Below, piece after piece: positions 10,350 to 22,347 of a stretch of DNA of 64,000 nt. This DNA is from Juglans regia (Eukaryota; Streptophyta; Magnoliopsida; Fagales; Juglandaceae): positions 36,094,838-36,158,837 of the forward strand of contig NC_049901.1 in NCBI RefSeq assembly GCF_001411555.2. Reading direction: 5' to 3'. Positions within the stretch are counted from its first letter, which is position 1. Every line of letters begins with the position of its first letter. The notes below the pieces were generated by a model, which worked only from the letters and a program-made list of their open reading frames with translations, did no database searches and was not told where the DNA came from. The position numbers and the translations under genes were made by a program.

Positions 10350-12765
10350 AAGATTTGTTATGATTTGGAAGAAATGGTTTTTAGGATGTTGTATCTTTGA
10401 TTTTTCTAGATTATTTTTTAAAAATTAGTTGTGTTTCTGGGTGAAGTTTGGAAAAAAAATTGGGGCCTTTGGGTTCCAAATTAGTTATTTTTTTATGTGA
10501 TTTACGTAGCGCCCTCTCATCTCTGTGGTCAATAATAAGAGCCCAGCTGATCTGTGAACCCCACTTTCAACAACTCATTTCCTACCACAATTTTGCCTGT
10601 GAACCCACCCCTCTATAGCTTGCTCCTTTAATTTTCTCTCCCACCAATCATTCAACTTACGTGTCAAATTTTTTTCCCCCCTTTTTGAAAAGTAATAAGA
10701 TGTTAAGATAGAGCATATTACAACAAAAGATCAAGAGATTCGGGACATTGTGTATATATAGGAAAAGAGAGAGTTTTATTTGAGTTTGGATTCGATCCCA
10801 AATGTAATGTTCAGACAGAGGTGAATGGTCAATATTGTACAAAATGACTTGCATATCTCCAATGAAAAAAATAGCTAAATATAAGTCAAAATTCATAGGA
10901 GAGAATACAAAGTGATCATCTGATGCCATATTGATTGCTGCTGATTGCCCCAGCCAAGAGCTTAGACCCTTTATTACAATATACATATCAAGTTTTAACA
11001 AGAGTAATTGAGGCTTGTTGGGATGATTAGTCAAGTTTATAATTGTTATATCGATTTCTTTTTTTTTAGTTTTGTGATGAGCTTAGACCTTTTATTATAA
11101 TATACCCTTTTTGTGATGACCTTCCTAAATGACTCATTTGAATCCTTCTTAATATGCATGATTCAGTGAGGTTTATAGCTGGGTCATCTTTAATATTGGG
11201 TTGATCAAATAACCTTTAGACCAAGTTGCGTCTTCATCCTTCCATTATTATGTGGTGGTGGGTGAGTTCACAATTCTTTGTAATGGTGTATTGTCTTTTT
11301 GTTTGAAATCAAATGCCTTATTAGCTATTACTGTAGGTTTGGAATTTTTCAAAAGTTACTTGTTTAAGTACCTATCATTCTGACTTTGCTGCATGTTGGA
11401 TGATGTTGCAAAGTTGGAGAAAACACTACATATTCATTGATTTTGGTTACATTTGTTTCGTTTACGTTTCGATTTTGATTTCGATGAATTTTTTTTTTCG
11501 AGTTTTTCTCAGTTTTGTTAGAGAGAAAAAGTTGAGGGCATGCTTTATTTTTTTTATTGGGTAGATTATCTTAGCAACAAAGTCTTGTTTGAACAATTGC
11601 ATGAAAGAAATCAAATCATCAACTGCATTTGGTAAAATTATAAGACAATCTATCTTTAGACCAGTTTTGGTCAACAGCTCTCTCTCAATCAAGTTGTGAT
11701 TGAAAAGTACCAATAATTTTGAAAGATTCTTGTAGATGATTTTTCCTCTTTCAAGAAATTTAATTGGGGGGGGGGGGTGGTAGGACCATATCCATGAATG
11801 CAACTTTTTCTCAGGATCTGAGTGGGAAAGCTCAAGAGAAAATCCCTGATACCATTCATTGGTAGGCCATGCATGCTGGAAAGTCTTTAATGAACAGTAT
11901 TTTTTTAGCAAAGAATGATCTAAAGAACAAGTTTATTTGCTTTTATTTTCAAATTTAGCTGCCAATTTTACTGATTTTCTAAAAGGTTAATGCAGAAGAA
12001 GTTGCATCAATAGGTGCATCATTCATTCACATTTTCTACCTTTTTCAGTTTTTTTGTTCCATTTTCTTAATTGGCAGTTCAAATAATATGATGTGTTATG
12101 GAAGTTGTTTCTGGTTAATTAACTTTAAGCTCATTGATTGGGAACTTGCATTAAAGCTTCTAGTATGTACAGGTTGTAACAAATGCTCCTTTCCCATATG
12201 GCGTGCAACAACATCAAATACTAGTTTCTGATTCAGTCAAGAGAGCTTGTCAAAACCACTATCATGTGATTGTTGGAAGAATAGCTAATTGCTGGAAATT
12301 TTTTTTATTTTTTGCAAATAATTTGTTGTGTATTAGAGTTTAATTAAAGCAATGTATGTATTTTGTAATATTCTTAGCAAATTAGTTCAAACAGTGTAAT
12401 ATGTTGTTGATTGCATCTTGTATGTGTTTTGTAATATTTTTTTTTATTTTTACATGCATTTAGTTAAAAAGTTTAATTAATTGTTTATAGGCTCATGTTA
12501 TATTATAGGCATATGTTGTATTGAGAATATGATTTGAAATTCTAAATGGAGACAAAATATTTGAAGTCCAATTAATAATAAAAAAGCTTTTGTAAAAAAA
12601 AAAAAAAAAAAAAACCAGGTTCAATCCGGGTTTTGAAAAAACTGGATTCACCCGGGTTCCGGCCCGAGTCTGACCTTGACTAACTTAGTCTGGGTTTCGG
12701 CCTGGGTTTGAAACCCTGTTCCAGGTTCGGGTAGACCCGGGTTGGAACCCGGATGAACACCCCTA
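9602..12765. mobile_element. Non-autonomous hAT transposon inserted in gypsy pol
   Basis: The element is bounded by perfect 8-bp direct repeats ACCTTCAC (9594-9601 and 12766-12773), the target size of hAT elements. Its ends, TAAGACTGTTCATCCGGG on the left and the reverse complement TAGGGGTGTTCATCCGGG on the right, are inverted repeats of hAT type. CCGGGTT-like subterminal repeats crowd both ends. No BED finger or hAT dimerisation domain was found in the 3.16 kb, so it depends on a transposase supplied elsewhere. Inside are a CT-rich leader-like section (9840-10040) with a (CT)n tract, a (TA)n tract at 10319-10343 and unassigned AT-rich sequence. Confidence 0.85.
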
Positions 12766-12773
12766 ACCTTCAC

Positions 12774-13870
12774 GGCATGCATAACCGCAATCATCTCTCT
12801 AACATAAGTACTCCAAGCCTTTTTCATTGGTCCAAGTGCTTTGGAAATAAAGGCTATTGGTCTTTTTTCTTGAACCAAAATAGCCCCTATTCCCTCACCA
12901 CTAGTATCGGTGTATACCTCAAAAGGTTTCTCAAAGTTTGACAATGCAAGCACGGGAGTGGTAGTCATAACCCTCTTCAACTCATCAAATGCCTCTCTTG
13001 CCTCTTGGGTCCATGCAAAATTGTCATTCTTCAACAAGGATGTAAGTGGCTTAGCAATAAGCCCATAATTCTTCACAAACCGCCTATAGTAGCCGGTCAA
13101 CTCCAAGAAGCCCCTCAATGCCGAAATATCACTAGGTAATGGCCAATCGACCATGGCCTCAATCTTCTTTGATCCACTTTCACCCTCTCACCCGAGATGA
13201 AGTGACCAAGGTACTCAAGTTCCTTCTCCATAAAGGCACATTTGGAAGCCTTAATGAAGAAGTGTTGCTCTTCCAAAATCTTCATCACAATTCTCAAGTG
13301 GTTCTTGTGCTCTTCAATAGTCTTGGAATAGACTAAAATATCATAAAAAAATACTATGACAAACTTCCTAAAAAATGGTTTGAAAATAGTGTTCATGGCG
13401 GCTTGGAATGTGGATGGAGCATTATACAATTCAAACGGCACCACAAGATACTAAAAAAGCCCGGAATGTGTTCTAAAAGTCGTCTTGTGTATATCTTCAC
13501 TCTTCATTTTTATTTGATGGTAACCCGCCCTCAAATCTAACTTGGAAAAAATTCTTGCACCATGAAGCTCTTCAAGCATCTCATCCACGGTTGGGATAGG
13601 GAACCTATCCTTCACCGTGGCCTCATTAAAAGCTCTATAATCGGTACAAAATTTCTATGTCTCATCTTTCGTCCTCACTAGTAGCACGGGGGAAGAAAAT
13701 GAACTAGTACTTGGCCTTATCAAGCCATTCTTCAACATGTCATCCACTTGTCTTTCTATCTCCCATTTTTGAAAATGGGCATAACGCTAACGTGGAACAT
13801 TCACCGGCTTCTTTTCATCAACAAACACAATCCGGTGATCAAAGAGTCTAGATGGTGGCAAAGTAGAAGG
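12774..13870 (-). pseudogene. Ty3/gypsy reverse transcriptase and RNase H start
   Basis: Reading the minus strand from about 13870 downward gives, in order, a conserved T-D-Y-R-A-F-N region, an intact [12 protein letters not shown] block (about 13515-13555), a VPFELYNAPSTFQ block (13400-13444), the catalytic palm motif, a connection domain with L-T-G-Y-Y-R-R-F-V and an RNase H start with Y-T-D-T-S-G-E-G-I-G-A. The element's enzyme would copy its RNA into DNA. It is dead: the palm motif that should read F-F-D-D-I-L-V-Y-S reads F-F-Y-D-I-L-V-Y-S (catalytic Asp to Tyr, about 13330-13355), and TAG stops lie in frame near 13452, 13660 and 13787. The hAT element then interrupts it at 12773. Confidence 0.85.
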
Positions 13871-13908
13871 CACCTCTAGAACTCCTCGATGGTCTTCTAA
13901 AACCTCTT

Positions 13909-14405
13909 TTACCTCCACGGGCAGCCCTTCCATTCATCTTTGTTACCTTCTTTTTCACTCTTTTCCACATTACACAAGTAGACTTCATTGGCCACCATAA
14001 AGGCAAAACAATAGGCCTCTCCTTTGCACAACTTTTCAAACATGATGGCCTCACAAGCTTTCACTTCTTTTGATGTCAAGGCTTTCCACATTCTTTTCTT
14101 CAAGCCAAATTTAAACTCCATAGTCATATTGTGGTAATCATGAATGACTCTTCCGAAGCCCTTGAGCCAAGCATTGCCAATCACCACATTAAGACCCACT
14201 AGTGCAACACATGGAGGTCAGCCACAATCCTCACACCTTGCACATTCATCTTCACTTCTTTGACAAGTGCTTCACATCTAAGCTTGTTCCCATTGGCGAC
14301 CTTCACTTCAAATAGTTCAACGGCACATGGCTTCAACCCAATCTTGGTCACAATATTGGCATTAATAAAATTGTGTGTGGATCCACTATCCACCAAAAGA
14401 GTCAA
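13909..14405 (-). pseudogene. Ty3/gypsy aspartic protease region
   Basis: The minus-strand frame from 14405 has the retropepsin active-site signature L-V-D-S-G-S-T-H-N-F-I, followed by V-K-V-A-N-G-N-K-L and A-D-L-H-V-L. After a stop at about 14199 the frame goes on with N-V-V-I-G-N-A-W-L-K-G, the flap and C-terminal part of plant gypsy proteases. The protease would cut the Gag-Pol polyprotein. The active-site DSG is intact here, unlike the reverse transcriptase motif, but the frame is broken. Confidence 0.75.
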
Positions 14406-15580
14406 CTAAAATTTTTCCACCCATGCCATCACTCTCATGGACGTAGGTCTAGGTACACCCGAGATGGCATTCAAGGATAGTTCAACCTCCTCTAAGGGGC
14501 TCATTAGATTCGGCCTCCTTTTGTTCCGAATCTTCACTCGTTGTCTCAACATGGCCATCTTCTTCAACTTCACTTGTTTCATCTTCAAGTAACACATATG
14601 CTTGACCGGCCCTACACTTGTGCTCTTTGCTTCACTTGTCACCACATTTGAAGGAAAGCCCTTTCTTGATTCTCTCTTGCACCTCTTCTCTAGATAACTT
14701 TTTCACTTCATATGGTTTGGTTTTGATGCACTCCCTTCTACCTCCTTGCCTTTCCAAGGGACTTTGGTTTGCAAAGGTTTACCATGTCCTTGGAATGACA
14801 CTTCTCAATGTGAGTGCTCTCCTGCAATATCTCGGCCATCCTCATAACTTCTTGCAATCTTGTGGGTTGTTTTAACTTTAATTCTTGGCAAGCCAAGGTT
14901 TCAACCCATCCACAAAGGTGCCAATTAATGCCTCTTCGGACCAACCCCTCACAAAGGTTTGGAGTTGCCGAAATTCATGAATAAAATAGTGTACTTTTCC
15001 TTCTTGTTTCAACTTGGCCAATTACCCATGATAGTTGACAACTGGTGAGGGCCCAAATTGCATCAAGAATTCTTTTTTTTTTTTCAAAGGCCGTCCACCC
15101 TAGGCGTTTTCTCTCCTTATCATATTGATCACGAAGCCAACGCCACCATTTACTTGCTCTTCCTTCAAGGTAAAAACATGCCGTAAAAACTCTCTCTTAT
15201 CTTGGAACTTCATAAACGTGCAAGTAATGGTCCTCCTTGTCTATTGAACTTAGGAAAATCCACATTTGGCCTCCTTGGTCCCTTGTCATGTGCCCGGTTT
15301 CCAACTCTATCCTCATAGTGGTCTTCCTCATCTCTTTGGTTTCTATGGTCTCTTTCTCTCCCATGATTGAAGTGTCTTCTATTGGCATGGCCATCATAAC
15401 CATTCGGTCCTCCATGGCCAAAGTCATACTCGATCTCATTATGATCTTCATATCTTGGAACGTCAAACCTCACATCTTGAGATTTCCTCAAAACACTAGG
15501 GCTTCTAGAATGATGGACATCATCACGTATCCACCTTTCCACGGCTACTTGCTCATTCTCAATCCGCCCACCTCTTCTAT
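14406..15580 (-). pseudogene. Ty3/gypsy gag, middle and C-terminal part
   Basis: Minus-strand frames give an Arg/Asp/His-rich spacer (15210-15542), then capsid-like text with D-F-P-K-F-N, and farther down a stretch with F-I-H-E-F-R-Q-L-Q-T-F-V-R-G-W (around 14900-15040). Several stops and frame changes break it. It is contiguous in element order with the N-terminal gag at 18060-18419; the two are separated by the insertion 15581-18059. Confidence 0.65.
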
Positions 15581-18059
15581 TGTAACACTCCCTTCCCGTA
15601 GGCTAGGTGTGTCACGTATTTTTCATGAAAATAAACCCGGCAAGAGATTCTCTAATTTCATAATTGAAAAAATAAACTGAAATTTATTATGAAATAAAAG
15701 GTCTAATAAAATTTTCTTCTAAAAACATTAAATGAATAAACTGAATAAATTCATGTCATAAAAGACATGTTTTATTTTAGAAAGTCTGAATTAAAAATAA
15801 AATGCTCCTTCTACTCCTGGCCTGCCTGCTCGTAATCATCATCTTCACCTGGGTGGTTAAAAACATGAAAATAAACTAAAATGAGTCGATGACTCAGTAA
15901 GAAATCTATCACAACGTAAACGTAATAAACATAAGATTTTCGTAAGAACTTTCATGCTGAGCTTAAAATTTATGATGGTTCATGCTAATGCTTATGTTAT
16001 GTATGACTGATTTATCTGAACTAACTGACTGATTTATCTGACTGGCCAACACACTTAACCTTGTGTGCAAGGTTGTGCATTGGCCCCACATCCCACTGCA
16101 GCAAGGGGAACCGCTGATAGTATTCTAGCATACTATGGTGGACCACGACTGAGTTCGTAACTTGCACACCACCCTGAAACTGAACTGCATTGGTACCATG
16201 CATCTGAATAGTCATCTTATTAATTGATCTGATCTTATCTTACACTTGAATTTAAGATGGCTTACGTGTCTTATACACATGAGATGCATGACATATTACA
16301 TACATAAATCATAATTTCTGAATTTAAAAATGATGCAGAATGACATGATTGTATGATATGCTGGATGACATGCTTGCACATGACATAAGCGGTTCATAAA
16401 TAATGGTTGTCAATAAACTGGCTTAAAATATACATACATATAAGCTAACTGTGATGATCCTAATTTATGATCAAATTACTTACCTTGCTGCGTTTCTTCT
16501 TGAATAATACTTCGTAACTTGAGATCTATATACAATAAATAACTATCACTAAATTGTTTGGAAATAAATAAATACTAATATCTTACTTAACTAAATTTGG
16601 AATTCTAAAAGATAATCAAACAAATATTTTGTTTAACACTAACGTCAATAATTCCTAGTATTTAAATTACTTAAAAATACTAATTTATAATTTAGTAGAA
16701 ATACTCGAGCTATTTTAAAATAATTCATAAAAACTTAAATTCTTAAACTAAGTTTCATTTCTCAACATAATTGTTAAATCTTATAAGAAACTTAATAAAT
16801 TCCATTAAATTCTTAACTTAGTAATTTTATTAAAATCCTACTAAATTGACAAAGGAAATATTAACTAAAATATTAGACTTAAAAGTATACTTTAAAATAT
16901 ATTTTCAATTCTTTAAACACTTTCTTATAAAATAGGTCTATGACTAATATGTTTATTTAAGTAAAATTCATCTTTAAAAATATCGAGTCCAACATCAGAG
17001 TGCAGCTCATAAAACTACTAAACTTTAGGATAAAATTATCACAAAGGTAGAGCCCACGTAATAACACAACTCAAGCCCATTTCACAAAACTTTTCGTCAA
17101 CTTAAAACATGTTTTTAAAACTTTAAGGGCTGAAATGGGAATTGCACCTAATCAAGGCTTCTAGAGATTTCATTGAAGGGCAGTTTTGTAAGTTCAATGA
17201 AAACAAACGTGCAAAGCTTTAATGAAAAGCAAATATCTGATAACGCAGAAATGAGAATTTTCGTTGAAGAAAAGAAGTATCACGCGACAGGGAGAAACCA
17301 ACTCACCGTGAGAGGAAAATTGATGCAAATTGATGCGAAAGATCTGTGAATATCAACGACGGTGAAGTTGAAAAATGGGCTCTGAATAACGTGGAGTTCA
17401 GAAAGAGAAATGAATTAGTCTTCGTAATACTAACTGAAAATCAAAAGAATATAGAGAGAGAGGGGTTCTGCGATAAGAGGAACTCACCAAGAGAAGGTTG
17501 AGGGCGATAGCGGCGCTGGGTGATTGGGATGGAAGCTACGGTGATTGCTGGACAGAGAAGAAGCTTAAGCACAAGTGAGTTTCTTCGTATTTTCGTGTGT
17601 TTAAAACATATATTCTTTGTGGGATTTTAAAGACGATGGATAGGATTTTTTTGATGAGAGTTGGTCTCCTATTAGGACTCGGATTTACCAAACTAGGGAT
17701 GAGGATGAGTATGAGGTTAGGATTTCAAATTTGAAACAATAAGGATGAAGTTTACGGGTTTTGGAGATTTTAAGTGAATATACAGAGGCTAACATCGAGA
17801 TGAGGTTCGGTGGCCTAGAGGGAAAAATAAAACTTTAAATTTCAAACAAAACCCTAGTAAATGTAATCTGATACACTTTAGAAATCCTTATTAAAACGAA
17901 AATCTAACAAATCTTAAATATTAACTATAATAGAAAATATAAAGATAAAGTAAATATAAATTTCTGATAAAACTATAATCATAATAATATAAATTCTAAA
18001 ATAAAAAGTTTACTAGAAAAATTACTTATATACCCTAAAACCAAAACTGGTATGTTGCA
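15581..18059. mobile_element. TG...CA insertion in gag with 5-bp target duplication (solo LTR-like)
   Basis: The segment begins TGTAACACTCCC and ends TATGTTGCA. It is flanked by identical TCTAT repeats (15576-15580 and 18060-18064). TG...CA ends with a 5-bp duplication are the mark of LTR retrotransposon integration. There is no second LTR copy inside the 2,479 bp and no gag or pol, so a solo LTR left by recombination between two long LTRs is the simplest reading. A long, low-divergence non-autonomous element is the alternative. It sits exactly between two halves of the gypsy gag frame. Confidence 0.7.
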
Positions 18060-18419
18060 TCTATACTCGGGTCTTGGTTGCTCATGTATGAAACTCGTGA
18101 CACTCATTTCAGCTCCATCAACAAAGACCTCTTCCCTTTGCCCATTCGAAATTGGTGGTACCCCTTGGCCCTTGGTCTCGACCAATCTTCTCTTAAGCCT
18201 TTCAAGGCTTGCATTGTTATCACATCTCATGGCGTCCATCGCCCTTCTATTCTCTTTGATTTCACGAGTGGTAGCATTCAAGGCCATCCTTAGTTCGGCT
18301 AGTGTAGTGTTAACCTCACTAGGGATGTTGGTAAGCCTTGTGGCGTTCTCTTCCAAGGCCTCAATGCATTCCCGATTGGAAACACCTTGATCCATGGTCT
18401 CATGCACTTCCAGGTTCAT
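18060..18419 (-). pseudogene. Ty3/gypsy gag, N-terminal part
   Basis: The frame starts at Met 18419 on the minus strand and runs as a charged, helix-rich gag start (M-N-L-E-V-H-E-T-M-D-Q-G, then an Ala/Asn/Glu-rich coiled segment) for about 120 codons before reaching the insertion boundary. It lies about 420 bp downstream of the primer-binding site, as expected for the first gene of a gypsy element. The plus-strand frames here are shadows. Confidence 0.65.
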
Positions 18420-18840
18420 GGCTCTTCAAACTTGCAACTGAGTCTTGCAACTGGTCTTACAAATTGGCTTACAAACTGAGTTCGCAACTGAGTCTTGCCA
18501 CGGCTTGGACAACACAAGGTTGGTGGAGCTTGATCACGGCTCAAAAGTCCAACCTTGGGTCCCCCCACCTTCAAGGGTGGTCGACCCCTCTTGCACAATG
18601 TCCAACGTCGGATCCCCCACCTTCAAGGGTGGTCGATCCCTTCAAGAACACTACTATGTCCTCTACCTCAACCCCCAAACTTCGTATTTCACAATCACAA
18701 ATATAATCAATGGGATCCAACGAGGGACTCCCCTAACCAATTCACAAAGTTTGAGTTAACGCATCGTTTACCTCATGGAGAAGTGAGAACTTCTCAAAAA
18801 CACCAAGCAAGATGGACCTTTCCATGAAAGCACCAATTAA
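18420..18840 (-). other. Gypsy 5' untranslated leader and primer-binding site
   Basis: Minus-strand leader between LTR and gag. The primer-binding site TTGGTGCTTTCATGG lies at about 18822-18836, immediately inside the LTR end. Two short CCCACCTTCAAGGGTGGTCGA direct repeats occur at about 18567-18587 and 18617-18637. Confidence 0.6.
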
Positions 18841-20746
18841 TGATAGGGGCCTCGGTCTTGTCCCTAAACATTAAGCCCACAAGCTCGTCTTGGTGATGAT
18901 GGTGACCGAGTGATCTTGCCAATTTGCTTGGCCTTCAATAATGGGTAGGTATTTGGTGGTGGAATGATGGTGGAAATGGGTAGGCTAAGTGTTTAGGGCT
19001 TGCAATTCAAAGTGGACGGCTAGGGTTTGTTCTTTGAGTGTGGCGCCAAGCAGGTGGAGCTAAGGTTAATGAGTGGTAGTGAGGCTAGGGTTTCGGGTAT
19101 GGTGCAATTGAGGTTGCCGAAATTGGCTAAGGAGAATTAGGGTTGTCGCCCAAGGGAGATGGAGGCTAGGGTTTCGGGTGACAAGGCAACTAGGGTTGCC
19201 GAAATTGGTGTTTGGAAGGAATTATGGAAATATTCCTAAGTGATAGGAATCTTAGAGGATTCGGTGGAGCTAATTGGGAAAGTCAAAATTGATTTGAGTG
19301 ATTTAAGGGATGAGGGATTTAAGGGATTGAAGATGATGATCAATTCCTTAAATCAAGGGATTTGAATTGGGAAGGTCAAGACTCCTAAAAGGAAAATGTT
19401 TCCTTAGGGAGAGTTGAGGGTTTCGGCTAGGGCACAAGGGAATGGAAGAAGGGCAAATATGGAAGTGTCGTGTATGGAAAGGAGGGTTTGGCTAGGGTTA
19501 TATGGAGTTGGCAGCAAGGCTATTTATGGAATGTGGATTAGGGCAAACACTAAAGTGGGCGACACTAAGTGTTTGGATGGATCAAAGGATGCAATGGGAT
19601 GATCACGACAATGAACATAAGATGAACACAATGTAGTCTCAAGAACAATTCAAGACCAACTCACATAAATTAATAAGAACAATGAAGAGAAAATGGAAGA
19701 TAAGAGAATGAATGAATAATACTCATAAGATTGATGAACCGAATCACACTTATTCATGAATTGCAAAGTGTGATTCTCTCCTTAGGAATTCACGAATTGC
19801 ACCCTAAAGAATCCAAGTGCTAAGCACCGAAATAGTTAATCTCAAGAATAAAGTTGTCCAAAAAGAATTTGTCAAAAGATGTAAAAGAAAAGACTAAGGG
19901 TGGTCTATATATAAGAGTTACAAATTGAAAATCTGCAATAGGTCATTTGGAAATAAATAATAATAAAATAAACAAAAAGAAATAGGATAGTGGCATGGAC
20001 CAAGCTTGGCCGTGGCATGCACGAGCCCATGGTGGGCTAGAATTGTGCATGGTGGTCTTCGGGTTGGTCCATGGCTAGATGGCACATCATGGCTTGCTGA
20101 TGGGTATGGCATGGTGCCATGCACGGGCATGCTGATGGGCATGGCCTAGTGCCATGCAAGGCCTGCTGATGGTGAGCCAAGTGTGCGTGCTGCATGGCCT
20201 AGGCTGGTGCCTGGGCGTTGGGCTGCAAGGCATTGGCTGGAGCCATGCGCGGGATGTTATGCCTGATGGGCATGCCACTGGCCTAGCTTGCAAGGCACGG
20301 GCTGGAGCCGTGCGCTGGATGGCATGCTTGCAAAGGCATGCCACTAACCTTGCTGGCATGCGGCATGGGGTACATGCAGGGGCCTGCGCGCCCAAGGCCT
20401 TACGCTTGGCTGCGCGTAGGGTCGTGTGCACGTAGGCGCGTGCGCAGGGGCACGCGCAGGGGTGTGCGTAGTACCGTGCGCATGGGCGTGTAGTGCAGGG
20501 CTATACGTTTGGGCATGCGCATACCAGGCAGCGCTTTGTGCAGCGCGCATCTACTAACCTTGCTAGCCTGCATGCTGGGTGCCCCATTCGTGTGAACACG
20601 TAGGCCAAGGCATGCGTGTAGGCTGGCCATGGTGCCGCCCTTTCCTTCCAAGGGCAGTGTCGAGGCTTGTCCTGAGGCCACCTTTCTAGGGGTTTTAACA
20701 CTGACACACTCCTGGCGTGGCGCGTGTCCTTCATGCGCCATTACAG
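18841..20746 (-). repeat. Gypsy 5' LTR (long, with GC-rich repeats)
   Basis: On the minus strand the LTR ends ...CCCCTATCA just before the primer-binding site. Its outer end is placed at a TGTAATGGCGC start (20746), although a TGTTAAAACC start at 20700 is also possible. The 3' LTR is absent from the window, so boundaries rest on one copy. The half at 19985-20660 is strikingly GC-rich and built from short CATGC/GGCATG phrases, including a roughly 66-bp duplication at about 20225-20350. Open frames in it on both strands are by-products of composition. Confidence 0.55.
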
Positions 20747-21130
20747 TCTCCTTGTTGGTTATCTTGTTTTTACAGAGTGTTATATTTTCAGACAAACCAG
20801 AATTGAAACCTCTATTCTTACAAAGTCTCATATCTCAGAAGGTTTTGTCATTAGAGAGCTTATAGAAGTTAAGACAATGCTCGTCACAAAAACAATTGTG
20901 TGTGGGGAAGCCCCAAACAAATGAGTATTTTGGCTTGTAATCTGGGTTTTTCCTTGTATTTATCAGTCACAGCTGTAACTTCTGTTTCATTGAATGAAAT
21001 GAAGTTTATTTCTCATAAAGAAAAACTTTACAAAGTCTTTGAAATATGTCTTATCTCCTTAGTTAAAGGTAAGGGTAAGATCCCTCCTATACTTTATTAA
21101 TTAATTTTCTACCTAAAATTAATTATAAAA
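20747..21130 (+). repeat. Right part of segmental copy B plus unassigned sequence
   Basis: From about 21025 (CTTTACAAAGTCTTTGAAAT) to 21130 the sequence follows copy A at about 7285-7402. The 20747-21024 part has no match in copy A and no domain I recognise. Confidence 0.5.
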
Positions 21131-22347
21131 GAAAAACTCTACTTGCACCAGAGGATGGGAACCCCTCGTACACATCCATCCACGTGTAAAAATAAAACGG
21201 GACGTTTTGTCGAATTCGGCTAGGTGAAATGCAGCAAGCTTCGGGAACTGACGAAGACTGATGTCATCTTCTTCTCTTGTACCTCTACAGAGAACCACGA
21301 AGCTCATCTTCTTCTTCTCATTTTCTGTTTTGATTTTTTTTTTTTTTTTTTTTTGCATCTTCTTCTCATCTGAAACAACGCAGCTCTCCCTTTCGTATAC
21401 CCACGAAACAGATTCAGATGAAACACGAAGATAGGGACTTCTCATATATTGGTTTGCATTTTCTTCTCATTTTCTCCGTCTTTGCTATTACATAAAATTT
21501 TAATTTAGATCTTTCCTAGACTGATCAATCAGATCTATCATGCATTACCCAGATCTAGAATTTCTCAAAATATCAGACATTTGTTTTTTGGGCGAAACTT
21601 GAAGTTTTGTTGCTTCTGTGAGCTTTTTTAGTAATTGTATTTTCTCGATAAAACTATAAACATGTTGTCAGATGGGATGGAAACTTCAAGGAGTAAAATA
21701 GTGGAGAAGAAAGGCTATGAGCGGGGAATATTGGAGGATGTTGCAGTGCATGTTCCTGGGTCAAAGAAGCCAAAGTTTCCGGCTTTGGCGATGCTTGTTA
21801 TCTACAATTGTTTCACTGAATGAGTTACTCTTTTGGGAGTCCATTTCTTAATGATCAGCTTTATGTGCCGTGTAATTGTGGAAGCTATGATGGTGGATAG
21901 TTTGCAGAGACTTTGCTCATCTTTGGAGCCTCTGACTCTAGTTGCAATTAGCTTAAAGAAGCACATTCATTCCTCTGATTCTAGCTTTGAAATACCATAA
22001 TTCCAAACAACATTGAGTGAACAAACATATTCCACACAGAATGCACAACGAGAAAAATAGAGACAACGCCAGAGCTAATTTCTTTGACGGCACAATGGAG
22101 CTAATTTCTTCGACGGCACCCAACACTGGTAGATGCAAAATATGAGGAATGGTCAATGATCTTCTACGATAGGGGTTTGACGGCACAGAATGCCTTGCTT
22201 CTTATGTGATGGGGGATCGATTTTGGCGGGTTTGATTTCTACTTCTGAAATCATTTTTTTTTTAACAATAATATCTGCTGATGTGGCATTGGCCACCTTA
22301 GCTGATTCTCCAAAAGTACCCAACGGCGGGTACCTATAGCAGGATTG
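21131..22347. mobile_element. Mutator-like insertion, possibly Pack-MULE, with 9-bp duplication
   Basis: The segment is flanked by identical ATTATAAAA repeats (21122-21130 and 22348-22356). The homologous position in copy A (7394-7402) has one ATTATAAAA and no insert, so the insertion is demonstrated inside the window. A 9-bp duplication is typical of Mutator-like elements. The ends (CTCTACTTGCACC on the left; CTGCTATAGGTACC on the right, reverse complement) are only weakly similar. The interior is richer in GC than its surroundings and holds a short open frame at 21662-21823 that ends in L-V-I-Y-N-C-F-T-E, with no family recognised. Captured gene sequence is possible but unproven. Confidence 0.6.

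Noticed and set aside
10657..11034. 125-codon minus-strand frame inside the hAT element
   Set aside because: It has no recognisable domain, ends in low-complexity Phe/Leu text, and contains a TATA-like stretch that suggests non-coding LTR-like sequence.
20087..20831. Several overlapping long frames on both strands rich in Ala, Arg, His and Cys
   Set aside because: They lie in the GC-rich repeat part of the gypsy LTR, are open on both strands and have no domain.
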